Positions 32,815 through 43,163 of a stretch of 64,000 bases of DNA are shown piece by piece. The stretch is taken from positions 21,998,750 through 22,062,749 of the forward strand of contig CM033719.1 in NCBI GenBank assembly GCA_019671005.1. Reading direction: 5' to 3'. The notes beneath the pieces are model-generated. The model searched no databases, was not told the DNA's origin, and worked only from the letters and a program-made list of their open reading frames with translations. Position 1 is the first letter of the stretch. Each line of letters opens with the position of its first letter. The translations under genes and the position numbers were made by a program. Origin of the DNA: Hibiscus mutabilis (Eukaryota; Streptophyta; Magnoliopsida; Malvales; Malvaceae).

Positions 32815-33662
32815 TGTTGGTAATGCTCAAGATTGATAGAGCATGGAATCCTACATTAACACGTGTCTTCGATACGTACTTCGTGTGTATATATTTATAT
32901 ACAAAATACGGAAGAATCTCTCTTGGATTTTTGAACACTGGAAAATGATTTTTGCTCTACTGTATTTCTAAGCGGTTTTTTGAAATGGTTATAAAATTAA
33001 AACGTAAATACAGTAATTACCCGGACAGATTGGCAAAATTAATCCTGATTAATTGCCTTAATTGGTAGAGTTTATTTCTGATTAATTGCCTTAATCGGGT
33101 AAAGTTTTCCAGCTATTTTGACCGCTTTATTGTGTGTTTATGATGGATGAATCTGGCCATTTTTCAGGCTCTACATATCCATTACACTTGCTGTTACAAA
33201 GCTGGAATTGAGCAGAATAAAGGACGAGATTTGAATTTGTTTTTATTAACATTTAATTTGTTTTATAACTGGATAATTTCGGACAATTATACCCCTCTTT
33301 TTGTACTATAAATATGAGCTTCCCTAGCTCATTTCATAGAACGAAAAAGAAAAAACATTTTTACAGACACTATTGTTTTCTACTACTTTGAAAACCCTTC
33401 CTTTCTTAATTTCTTGAGTTCTCAATTAGAGAAGAGCAGTACCACTAGATTCCACTCCGAAATTTAAGGGTACAAATTGTTGGAGCGACTGTGCTAACTT
33501 CGGGGGACAATCCGCTTATAGTAGCAACTACACCAGTTGGGGCGAATCTGTTTCTAAAACAGTGGATTTGATCTACGATACGGTTCTTTCAATATTTATG
33601 TTATTTTATATAATTCCATCTTGTCAGTACTAACGCCCTATTTTGCAGTGATTTTTCCAACA
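32815..33662 (+). repeat. 3' LTR of the copia element
   Basis: 848 bp, TGTTGG...CCAACA. TATAAATA box at 33307-33314. It includes the ~100-bp end part missing from the left LTR. Confidence 0.85.
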
Positions 33663-34500
33663 CTCAGAGGAGAAAAGCTGCTGAAAAAGAGAGGAGAGCA
33701 GTAGATCGAGCTGGGAACAATTAGAGAAGAAAAGAAGGAAGATCAAGACCTATCATAAACCTTGCTTAACTCCTCTTTTGATTTGGTGTAATGGATGTTG
33801 AACACATGTTTATTTACATTGAATTTGTTATGAGCTAAACTTGTTTGGATAGGATTATTATTTTAACCTAAGTTGAGATTATGATTTGAATGCCTAGATA
33901 AGTGATTAGCATTTCTTACTTTGTTTATCCATGAATACTTAATGCTTATTTTTTACTGTTTGATTAACCATCAAATTGCAGAATTTTAGTTGAAATTGAT
34001 TTTGGGAAGGTTGATCTTAGTAGATTTAGATTGGATAATGCAAGTTAACCATTCATTAATGTTGTTAATAGTGAAAATATAGGAATTTATTTCTCACCTT
34101 GCACAACCAATAGAGATTGATGCTTTGATTCATTTTTTGAGAGTTAATTCCTACTAAGTCAAAATTAATTGGAAGAGGTTATGTCTTTTAGTGAATATTT
34201 GTTGATTGAGTACATTGTTATAACACTGTTGGAACATTCATAGTTTAATTCTAGCTAAGGTGAAGTTGATAATCCTAGTTATCATCCATCATTGTTCTTC
34301 TTCTTGTTTACATTTTTTGATTTCTGCCACTTTCTACATCTCAATTACTTTTAGTTGTTTACTTTTAATTTTCACCATTTCTAATCACTATTTTACCTTT
34401 CAACCAAGTGAGTTATAGTTGGTTTCTAAAATCAAGTTACATATAAGCGATCCATGTTGAGACGATATTCAACTCATCACTTTATCATTTGTTTGACCAT
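33663..34500 (+). other. Possible retrotransposon leader remnant
   Basis: The segment near 34440-34500 (GATCCATGTTGAGACGATAT, then CTCATCACTTTATCA and TGTGCACTTGCAT) resembles text I associate with plant LTR-element untranslated regions, but I cannot name the family. No open frame. Confidence 0.25.
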
Positions 34501-35267
34501 GTGCACTTGCATAGAATATGCATATCTTGTAATTGTCTGAAAAACAGAGATTCGCAAGGATCCCCACAACTCCATTGGCCACTAATTGGTGCTAAGGAGA
34601 TCATAGGAATACCTCCAAGGGAGATTCCTACGCATGTTCAGTGGAGATGCCCTGATTGAAATACATCACTCTATCAAGATGTGGAAAGTGTGCAAGTAAT
34701 CAATGGTTGAAAAATGTTTTCCGATTCGATTGGGGAGGCCATCTTTAAGAAACGAGTATTTGTTTGAAGAAAAAGGGAATACAATTTTTTAAGCAAAATC
34801 GCACAAATACAAGAAAAAGATCATAACTTTAGAGTGAAGCCCGCACATGTTATTACAATCTGAAATGATTAAAGCTCCCAGGTATCCGTAACAATCGTCA
34901 AGTACCTCAAAATTATCTGGATTATAGGGCAACAAAAAGTTACTTGCAACATCCTGCACACTTTCGACGAGAATCATCCCTGAGTGAAAGTCTTTCATTA
35001 CTATCTAATCTTTAAACTGCGAATTTACTAGAAGCTACGAAATAACTACGAGCTGAGTGATCATTAGCATTTCTAGCTCGTCGTTTGATCTCAGAAATAC
35101 TAGTGTTGTGCCACCAGTTGAAAGGTACAATCACAAGAACATGTTTCAATAGTTTAGGCATAAAGGTGGGAGATGGAGCCCCCACCCCTACTATGATGTT
35201 ATTATCATCATAGAGAGAAGGGCAAGGACCGAGGAGAGGGGGAAAGGAAGTCAGTGGAATCATTCTG
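34501..35267 (-). other. Unrecognised sequence with two adjacent short minus-strand frames
   Basis: Frames at 35263-35012 (containing LLKHVLVIVPFNWWHN and SEIKRRARNANDHSAR) and 34998-34789 (containing VESVQDVASNFLLPYNPDNF) are close together but in different frames. The composition is protein-like, so this may be a host or element pseudogene, but no domain is recognised. Confidence 0.25.
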
Positions 35268-35274
35268 GCCGCGA

Positions 35275-35345
35275 TTATATGGCTTTATGTTATCTTTAAT
35301 CACATAAGAAGACTTTTTCCATTGTGATTAGCTCAATTATCATCC
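35275..35345. repeat. Copy of KINbeta3 3'-flank sequence
   Basis: ATATGGCTTTATGTTATC...AGAAGACTTTTTCCATTGTG matches 24399-24455 with few changes, and both are followed within ~30 bp by ATCCCATCAA. Confidence 0.5.
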
Positions 35346-35410
35346 CATCAATAATACTACAATCATCTGATAGCAAGCAGGTGCTTCATGCTTATCTTCA
35401 TTTTTCAACT

Positions 35411-35423
35411 CCCCCCCCCCCCC
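35411..35423. repeat. Poly-C tract (13 C)
   Basis: A run of 13 C in an otherwise AT-rich region. It may be a true G-run on the other strand or a place of sequencing uncertainty. Confidence 0.6.
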
Positions 35424-36494
35424 ACTTTTTATATTATGAGTTTGGTCAAAATATGTTTATTCACTAGTTAATATGCATTTAGAAATTTGGTTTGATGTAC
35501 GAATTCTGAAAAATATATCAATCTGTACGTGTGTACGGTGGCAAACGAAAGCATTCTGTTTTTTTTTCTTTTGCTCGTTAAGCAAACGAATCATTCAAAA
35601 GAAATTTTCCATATTTTGTTATCAAAAGACGAATGAGTATATGTGTATGTATATATATTTTGTAAAATAATATTTTTTTTCAGCAAAATAAGTAATTTGT
35701 ACTAGAATAAATGACTTTCTGAAAAGTCTTATATAACAATATATTTTTTGAATTTAACAACACTTTATTTAGTTATAAAAGTAGCATATTTATAATGTAT
35801 GAAGTGTGAAAATGGATTGTGGAATCGAATCGGATGGAGCTTGTGTATGAAAGTATTTATAAGCAGACAGTGCCTTAATCCATTTCCAACTGAGCAATCT
35901 GACTCTTTTCAATTAAACATCTTGTCCTATTAAGCCATGATCATCACAGAGTATAATCAAATGAATTGTTTTCTGCTTCCAAAATTTCAACTGCTTTCAT
36001 CACCTTCATATTCTTGCCAAAAATCAAAATAATACTCCCAAAGGAACTCCCAGGGGGTGTGAAAGGGTAGAATGAGATATATCATATTGTTTCTGCCTGC
36101 ATCAATGCCAACCATGAGGAGAAAAGAAAACTCCAGTTTATCCATCAAGGGAAAAACAACCATTTGACCTAAGCACAAGTATGAGATTGTGGGCATTTTT
36201 TAAATGAAGAAACATGGAATTTTTCAAGTTTGTTGTTGTTATGTTGCCCTTAATAGGAAATGATATTTGACTTTTGAGTATTGAAATATGAAGAGGGTTT
36301 ATTAAATTTTGCTCAAACTATATTTGCAAGGCGTTGAATTTGCCAAGCTAGCTCAACTAGTGCTGGGCATATATCCTTTGTCATTTGGATATTACATTAT
36401 TCTATTAAGCATTATTGTTCCTGTGTTGAGAATTTAACTAGGTAACGATAGATTACTGAATGAAAATTTTGTGCTTTTTCGTTGCATTTTTTTA
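35424..36494. other. Intergenic DNA, no gene seen
   Basis: AT-rich with short frames only. None is protein-like by motif. Confidence 0.35.
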
Positions 36495-36631
36495 TGTTCC
36501 AACATTAAAAAATTAAAATTTAAACTCTAACCTTAAAATCTAAAACCTAAACCACGCCCTACCCTAATTTCCTAACCCTAACCTTAAACCTTAATTCTAA
36601 ATCATAAACTTAATTTTTTTAGTGTAGGCAT
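36495..36631. mobile_element. Short MITE with telomere-like core, copy 3
   Basis: Ends ATGTTCCAACATTAAAAAAT and the complement of TAATTTTTTTAGTGTAGGCA, with CCCTAA/CCTTAAA units between them. Same orientation as copy 1. Confidence 0.6.
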
Positions 36632-38000
36632 AATCAAGGACAACTAAAAGAGACCAAGAATTTCTATTCTCTATTATTTATCGACTGCTGGGCTCTTTCG
36701 CTTTGGTTAAAATAACCATAAACAAACATGTCCGTGGATATTATGAGGTAAGCTTGTACTCCACTTGTTCTGGGAAACAACTTGGTATGCTTCGGGTGAT
36801 GTCTTAAAAGGTTACTTTTTTAGCCTGACTGTATAAACAAGAAGAAATTATAAAGCCTCGGCTTTACCACGGGTGAATATATTTGATCCAGTACAATATC
36901 AATTGAGGGGAAAGAGAAACAAAAGAAAATGTCGAATTATTATTCATAGAAAAATTAATATTAAATTCTTAAACAAACAAAAAAAGTAAATTTAATCTTA
37001 AATTCTTAATTTCCAGATTCAATCTTTTTTAACCATCATTTTTTGACAATGTTTTTTTTAACCATCATTTTAGTTTCTAGACATATTAATTAGTTATGTT
37101 TAATCACCATAAACGTTACCACAATCATGAAATACTCCTACGGAAGATGTGAGCAATTTTACTAAAATATTGTTTTTAAACATTATTTACGGATTTAATA
37201 CCCCTGAAAATTAATTCTCGATCTAGCATCATTTTATGTTATTTCATTGAAGTACGTTTGGTTAAAAGCGTTTTTTTCATGAGTAGTTGCCTTGTCATCG
37301 TCAAATGCATTAATTATTTACTAAAAAACGTATTTATTATCCAAACGTGTGCGTTTGGAGCTTTTGGAGAGCGCTTTTGACCAAACGCGTTTTTTTCATG
37401 ACATAGCAAAAAGAAAGTGGTAGATTAGGGATTAATATTTTTGGATGTTAATTATGTAATTAATGTTTAAAGCTGAAGATATGTTTTAGATCTTTTGTAA
37501 GTGAAAATACGAAAATATACTCAATATTCTTTTAAAAAAATAAGACTATTTTATATCTATATCCAAATATAAATATAAACATAAAATTAGAAGAATAAAC
37601 TCCTAAATTCCAGTTTAAAACCATAAACACAAAATTATAATGCCCTTGTATTAAAGTAATCGTCTTCCTGGTTTATTAGGTTAAATTTCAGCTGGATAAC
37701 TAGGCGCATCCTATAATCAATTGTATGTATTCAAGTTCAACTTGAAAACAGTTAATGTCCTATGATGCCCTTTATCTCCACCGGATAAACAACTTAAAAA
37801 AGAGGTGTTATTGTTGATAACATGAGGTTAGTGTGCTAATTAAGCAGCTTGTCGGCTGTTATTAAGAGTCTAATTAAACCTTTGGGATATACGATGAGAC
37901 TTATCCTTTGTATTGTATCTATGGGTAGATGCGGCGAAGAGGATTCTTAACTGTTGGAAATCTCCATTAGCTCTTTAAACACCTCAGAAAATGTCAACGC
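36632..38000. other. Upstream region of NRT2
   Basis: AT-rich sequence with no other gene. It includes a 133-bp inverted repeat at 37255-37387. No convincing nitrate-responsive element was recognised by eye. Confidence 0.4.
37255..37387. repeat. 133-bp inverted repeat (possible small MITE) upstream of NRT2
   Basis: Arms CGTTTGGTTAAAAGCG (37255-37270) and CGCTTTTGACCAAACG (37372-37387) are inverted copies with 15 of 16 matching. A further CGTTTGGA near 37352 is part of the same text. No clear target duplication. Confidence 0.5.
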
Positions 38001-38008
38001 CAATCCTG

Positions 38009-38016
38009 TATAAATA
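38009..38016 (+). promoter_or_regulatory. TATA box of NRT2
   Basis: TATAAATA, 72 bp before the start codon, which leaves room for a leader of about 40-45 nt. Confidence 0.65.
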
Positions 38017-38087
38017 CCACCCATGTTCCTTTACTCTAAACAACAATCCACGTACAAGGGGGAAAAGGAAAGAGAAAAGAAAAGAAA

Positions 38088-39868
38088 ATGAGTGAGATTG
38101 AGGGATCCCCAGGAAGCTCCATGCATGGAGTTACTGGAAGAGAACCAGCTTTTGCCTTATCAGTAGCTTCACCTATGGTTCCCACTGATACAACAGCTAA
38201 CTTCGACCTGCCAGTGGATTCTGAGCACAAAGCCAAAAAGTTCAAGCTATTCTCTTTCGCTAATCCTCACATGCGAACTTTTCACTTATCTTGGATCTCC
38301 TTCTTCACTTGCTTCGTCTCCACTTTTGCTGCAGCACCCCTTGTTCCCATCATCCGTGATAACCTCAACCTAAAGAAACAAGACATCGGGAATGCCGGGG
38401 TTGCTTCTGTTTCGGGAAGTATATTTTCAAGGCTTGTAATGGGTGCCGTTTGTGACCTTTTGGGACCTCGTTATGGTTGCGCATTTCTGATCATGTTATC
38501 AGCTCCGACTGTCTTTTGCATGTCATTTGTTAAGGACGCCGGAGGTTATATCGCCGTTCGGTTTATGATCGGCTTCTCCCTTGCTACATTCGTTTCATGC
38601 CAGTACTGGATGAGCACCATGTTTAACAGCAAGATTATAGGGCTTGTTAATGGAACTGCAGCCGGGTGGGGTAACATGGGAGGAGGTGCAACTCAACTTA
38701 TAATGCCCTTAGTTTATGATATCATTCGACGAGCTGGATCTACCCCATTCACTGCCTGGAGAATCGCTTTCTTTATTCCTGGATGGCTTCATGTCATCAT
38801 GGGGATCTTGGTCTTAACACTTGGCCAGGATTTGCCTGATGGGAACCTTAGCAGTCTTCAAAAGAAGGGTGATGTTGCAAAAGATAAATTCGGAAAGGTA
38901 ACTTTATATATTTTCAGATTCAAATGAAGCCAATTTCCATGATGTATACTCTTTTCTAAACAAGGTTGTTTTCATTTCAGGTGCTATGGAATGCCATCAC
39001 AAATTACAGGACTTGGATCTTTGTTCTTCTCTATGGCTACTCCATGGGAGTTGAATTGTCAACTGATAACGTCATTGCTGAATACTTTTATGACAGGTAA
39101 GTCAAGCACTACTTATACATTACATCTGTATTTCTTTCCTTCTTTAAATGAAAAAAAGGAGAGAAATGAAAAGTTTAACCTGCTACAATGCCAATGGACA
39201 GGTTTAATCTCAAACTACACACGGCAGGGATAATTGCTGCTACCTTTGGTATGGCCAACCTTCTTGCTCGCCCCTTTGGTGGTTACGCCTCCGACAAAGC
39301 TGCCCTATTATTCGGCATGAGAGGCAGACTTTGGGTCCTATGGATCCTACAAACCTTAGGAGGTGTCTTCTGTATCTGGCTAGGCCGTGCCAACTCTCTT
39401 CCAATTGCTATCTTGGCAATGATCCTCTTCTCCATAGGGGCTCAAGCTGCATGCGGTGCCACTTTCGGCATCATCCCCTTCATTTCGCGACGGTCTTTGG
39501 GCATCATTTCGGGTCTAACGGGTGCCGGTGGGAACTTCGGCTCCGGACTAACCCAATTAATTTTCTTCTCAACGTCGAGGTTTTCAACAGAAGCTGGTCT
39601 TTCATGGATGGGAGTTATGATAGTGGCTTGCACTCTTCCAGTGACTTTGGTGCATTTCCCTCAATGGGGCAGCATGTTCCTCCCTCCTTCGAAAGATGTC
39701 GTTAAATCCACGGAAGAACATTACTACTCCTCAGAGTGGAACGAAGACGAAAAGAAAAGAGGTATGCACTCATCGAGTCTCAAGTTCGCCGAGAATAGCC
39801 GGTCAGAGCGTGGAAAGCGCGTTGCATCGGCTCCAACCCCGCCTAATACAACCCCTTCCCATGTTTAA
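38088..39868 (+). CDS. NRT2.1: High-affinity nitrate transporter NRT2 (NRT2.1-like), three exons
   Basis: Plasma-membrane proton/nitrate symporter of the major facilitator superfamily (NNP family), which takes up nitrate at low concentration in roots and needs the partner NRT3/NAR2. The CDS joins 38088-38897, 38981-39096 and 39202-39868. All four splice sites are GT-AG, and the joined length is exactly 1,593 bp for 530 residues, the usual NRT2.1 length. Features: an N-terminal cytosolic part to about residue 65, then about 12 hydrophobic segments. The MFS motif GAVCDLLGPRYG is at 119-130, the nitrate signatures AAGWGNMGGG at 191-200 and GAGGNFGSG at 416-424. The hydrophilic tail ends NTTPSHV. 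Ser501 in SLKFAE matches the position of the phosphorylated Ser501 of Arabidopsis NRT2.1. The ATG follows an A-rich GAAAAGAAA leader. No stop or frameshift; expected to be functional. Confidence 0.96.
38898..38980 (+). other. NRT2 intron 1
   Basis: 83 bp, AAG|GTAACT donor and TTTCATTTCAG acceptor, phase 0 between residues 270 and 271. Confidence 0.92.
39097..39201 (+). other. NRT2 intron 2
   Basis: 105 bp, CAG|GTAAGT donor and CAATGGACAG acceptor. It splits the arginine codon 309, with the phase restoring FNLKLHTAG. Confidence 0.92.
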
Positions 39869-40878
39869 TAAATCACATGAAAGATTCTCTTTTTTTCTTT
39901 GTTGAATAATAATTAGTAAGAAGGGTCTCCATTTTTAAAATTAAGCCTCAATGAGTTGTTTAGATGCAAGCGTTATAACTTATAATGGTACTGTGTATGT
40001 TCATGTATACATAATTATTTTCAAAGAGCTTTACTAAAAAAATCAATGAAAAGATATCAAAATATATAAACTTGGGGCATCATCTGGGGGAGGAATAGTA
40101 ATAGTATTTATGATTCAATCGAATTTCAAATGTAATAATATTAGCAGAAAGATGAGTCGTCTTTGATTGGGAACCTAACTAGAATTAAATCCAAGTACCC
40201 AGAACAAGATATGTGAAAATAATAATATAGATTTGAATCATATTGGTAGATTGCACCAGCAAAAGTGAGATTATCTGAGTCAAGGTTTGGAATTAGGTAT
40301 GATAGGGCTTGGCAGCATTCTGATACCTTACATTTGCTTTTGAATAGAATGTTGCAACTTGTTGAGAAAGTAATTAAATGACGATTTCATTTACTTTTAT
40401 TCTAATAGACGGTTCATAAAATAATCAACGTAAGGTAAAGTTGAGCGCATGGAGATAATTCCAACGTAATAAACCATGCCTCTCTTATTTGGATCTGAGC
40501 ATAATCCCAAGTTTAGGTTTCCTTATTTTATTTCTTTAAACCACAAAGGTTAATTTAAATTCAACCTACTCGATGCCAATGAGTGAAAAAAAAAATAGAG
40601 AAATAAGTAGGGTGGGGTGGTGAATTTGACTCAGACACCAATTCAGTCCAAAACATTATAAATTATATATAAATATAATTATTTAAAAAAAACAATACTA
40701 ACATCATAAATCAGAACTTAAGAGTTGTTAATGCTTAATAATGGAATTTATGATTATATTATATAAATTGATTTGCTTTTAAATTATCCCCAAGAGATAA
40801 CGTCCTTGAAATTAATTTAACTTAAATAATTTTTGGTACGAGATTCAAATTAAAAGAGTCAAAATTTACCGATATGAA
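39869..40878. other. NRT2 3' flank and intergenic DNA
   Basis: AATAAATC directly follows the stop codon and could act as a polyadenylation signal, as could AATAATAATTAG near 39906. Beyond about 40100 there is only AT-rich DNA without a gene. Confidence 0.45.
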
Positions 40879-41109
40879 TTGATTTTGTTTTCTTTTCATG
40901 TGCTTAAACATATTATTATTGTTTGGTTGGCAATCTTTGGGAAAGTTGTAACTAGAGACAGACTACTACAAACAAGAATCATATGTGATCCTACGTCTGA
41001 AACTCAAAATCATTTCTTCTTTGGATGTTCATTGAAAATGAATATTCAGAGAACTATTTTTGCAATGCGCAACATGATTAAAAATATGCTTTCTTTGCAA
41101 CACAACTGA
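40879..41109 (+). pseudogene. LINE reverse-transcriptase zinc-binding (zf-RVT) fragment
   Basis: The reading HIIIVWLAIFGKVVTRDRLL followed by DPTSETQNHFFFGCS resembles the zf-RVT segment that follows reverse transcriptase in plant LINEs (W-A-x-x-G-K-x-x-T-x-D-R-L ... E-x-x-x-H-x-F-F-x-C). One of the usual cysteines before the SETQNH part is missing. Only this ~75-residue scrap is present; no RT domain lies upstream. Most likely a decayed LINE fragment. Confidence 0.6.
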
Positions 41110-41431
41110 TGTGGACTTTTACTTATTTGAAGGGTAAATCTCTAGAAACTTCTTTCTTAAGCTAACATGAAATGCTTTATTTGGGAGGAGAGAATTAAAA
41201 AATTGTTTATGGATCAATCAAGGAATTAAGAATAAATTTTAAGTTCAATTATAGAAATAGTGAAAATTAAGCTTTATGACAAATGTATAGATAAATTTGA
41301 TTTTGTAAATATTCATGTTTATACAGTTTAGAGTATTTTTTTTTTGACAAATCATAATCTTAATCCTACCTAAAGGAGAGAGGAAGGAGAGACTCTAAAG
41401 AAAAAAGGGGTGTTCTTAGTGGGTCTATAAC
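41110..41431. other. Intergenic DNA, no gene seen
   Basis: AT-rich, no recognisable feature. Confidence 0.35.
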
Positions 41432-41439
41432 CCATTACA

Positions 41440-41616
41440 CAGGGACGGAGCTATTAAGCTCTTGGGAGGGGCTGCTACCCCCCGACTGGAGTAATTTTTT
41501 TTACCCTTTGGTCCTTTATATTTTTTTCGAAAAAAATGTATAATTGTGAATTTGCCCCCTACCTTTCAAAACTTATGTTTTGCCCTCCTCACCCCTAAAT
41601 CCTGGCTCTGTCCCTG
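41440..41616. mobile_element. hAT-type MITE (177 bp)
   Basis: Ends CAGGGACGGAGCT and the complement of TGGCTCTGTCCCTG. Target CCATTACA (41432-41439) is repeated as CCATGACA (41617-41624), 7 of 8 matching. Non-coding. Confidence 0.85.
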
Positions 41617-41700
41617 CCATGACATAAGAGAATAGGAGAGAATAAAAATGAACAGCTTGGCCAACCAACCAAATGTGCTTGCTCAGAGAGCATTCTTATT

Positions 41701-41887
41701 CAGGGATGGACCGAGGGGGGCTGGAGGGGGCGGTCGCCCCCTAAAAATTTGAAATTACTATACGATCTAGAATTTTTTTTATGTATTTTCTATTGAAAAT
41801 CTGTTTTCGCCCCCTTAAATTTTTTATAAGTTCGCCCCTAGAAATTTATAGGTTCGCCCCTAACTTAAAATCATGCGTCCATCCCTG
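41701..41887. mobile_element. hAT-type MITE (187 bp), perfect TSD
   Basis: Ends CAGGGATGGACCGA and the complement of GCGTCCATCCCTG. Perfect 8-bp target TTCTTATT at 41693-41700 and 41888-41895. Internal TTCGCCCCTA units are repeated. Confidence 0.9.
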
Positions 41888-42073
41888 TTCTTATTCATAG
41901 TATATGCTTTTTATGGATATTCTTATATTTATGTAACAGTTTCATGCATCCTTAGACAGTAACACATATAAATTCTAAAAGAACTTTAAACATTCTGTTT
42001 CGTAGTTTTGAAAGCTGAGGTACCAAAGCCAATGATAGGTAAGTGGTGGTTAAGATTCTTATATTTTCTTTTA

Positions 42074-42745
42074 ATATTTGATATTGTGATACAAATTTTT
42101 CAATACTTATTATTAGTGATTTATTTTTAAAATTTAATTTATTCAAATATTTATTATTAGAGATCTATTTTTTTTCAATAGTTGTTATTAGGAGTCATTT
42201 TTTTCAACACTTTGTCACTAGGGTCTCTTTTTTTTCAATATTTGAGATTACGATTTTACTATTAAAATTTAATATATTTTCTAATATTTGTTACTAGGGA
42301 TCTAATTTTTTTAATAGTTGTTATTAGGCTCAATTTTTTTTCAATACTTGTTATTCGGGGTTCAATTTTTTCTAATATTTGTTATTAGGGGCATACTCCT
42401 TAAATTCATTTTCCCTAATATTTGTTATTAGGAGTCTAATTTTTTTTCTCAATACTTGTTATTAAGGGACTATTTTTTTGATATTTTTTATTAGGGACAT
42501 AATCAAAAAATCTAATTTTTTCCAATACTTGTTATTATAGACCCAAAAGTTTTTTAATACTTGTTATTAAGGTCCTCATTTTTTCAATATTTGTTATTAG
42601 GGGCTCAATTTTTCCAATATTTATTATTAGGGGCCTACTCTTAGAATTTAATTTTTAATATTTGTTATTAGGGGTCTAAATTTATCTCAATACTTGTTAT
42701 TATAGGCCTGATTCTTTTTCTCCAATATTTATTATTAGAGACATA
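42074..42745. repeat. Minisatellite of ~30-45-bp units (CAATAYTTGTTATTAGGG)
   Basis: About 19-20 imperfect units, each with TTTTTCAATAYTTGTTATTAGGG or a variant, separated by variable T-rich spacers. Unit length varies because of the spacers. No coding frame. Confidence 0.85.
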
Positions 42746-42789
42746 TACTTAAAATGTACTAAAGATAACTCCTTTTGTAGAGTTATCAG

Positions 42790-43163
42790 GTAGTTGAGGA
42801 CAAGGATGACGATGACGCCCCCAATGCTCCAATGGATGATGTGTAGGCTCCGGATGCTCCACCTCCCCCACGAGGCCATGTCAACGCAAACCATATATGA
42901 CTACTTGGTTACTCGGTTCAACTCCATGGATGCTTTTCTTCATAGTTCTTATAATGAGACTACCACTCACTCGTGGTAGTAAAGCTAAAAAATGAAATCC
43001 AAAGTAATATCCAAATAAAAATTTATAACAAGATCCATAAAAATATATTCTCTAAAATTTTATAAAGACATTTACTAAGGGGAAATGTGGGAGATTTTTA
43101 ACTTTGACAAATTTTTCAAATGCAATTTTTTACAAAGTGTTTGTTATATCAAAAAGGGGAAGA
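42790..43163 (+). pseudogene. Retroelement 3' remnant with acidic/proline-rich frame
   Basis: A frame reads VVEDKDDDDAPNAPMDD then, after a stop and in another frame, TIYDYLVTRFNSMDAFLHS. It resembles low-complexity coding tails seen in plant retrotransposons but the family is unclear. It is followed by a purine tract (AAAAAGGGGAAGAC) and the start of an LTR at 43164, so it is probably the 3' end of that element. Confidence 0.4.

Larger units (their letters stand above)
27515..33662 (+). mobile_element. Ty1/copia element with similar LTRs but ruined pol
   Basis: Left LTR from 27515 (TGATGGTAATGC) and right LTR 32815-33662 (TGTTGGTAATGC...TTTTTCCAACA). The polypurine tract TTTGTGGAGGAT precedes the right LTR. 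Internal sequence between 28260 and 32814 holds remnants of integrase, the end of reverse transcriptase and RNase H in the order of a copia element, followed by an 80-100-bp hairpin repeat array. The primer site and the 3' ~100 bp of the left LTR are not recognisable. Possible target copies CTCGA and CTCAG match at only 3 of 5 positions. Confidence 0.8.

Noticed and set aside
38036..38245. Minus-strand frame at the NRT2 start, and other frames within 39331-39905
   Set aside because: Shadows of the NRT2 exons.
42074..42745. CRISPR-like array
   Set aside because: Repeats are diverged, spacers are T-rich and of irregular length, and this is plant nuclear DNA.
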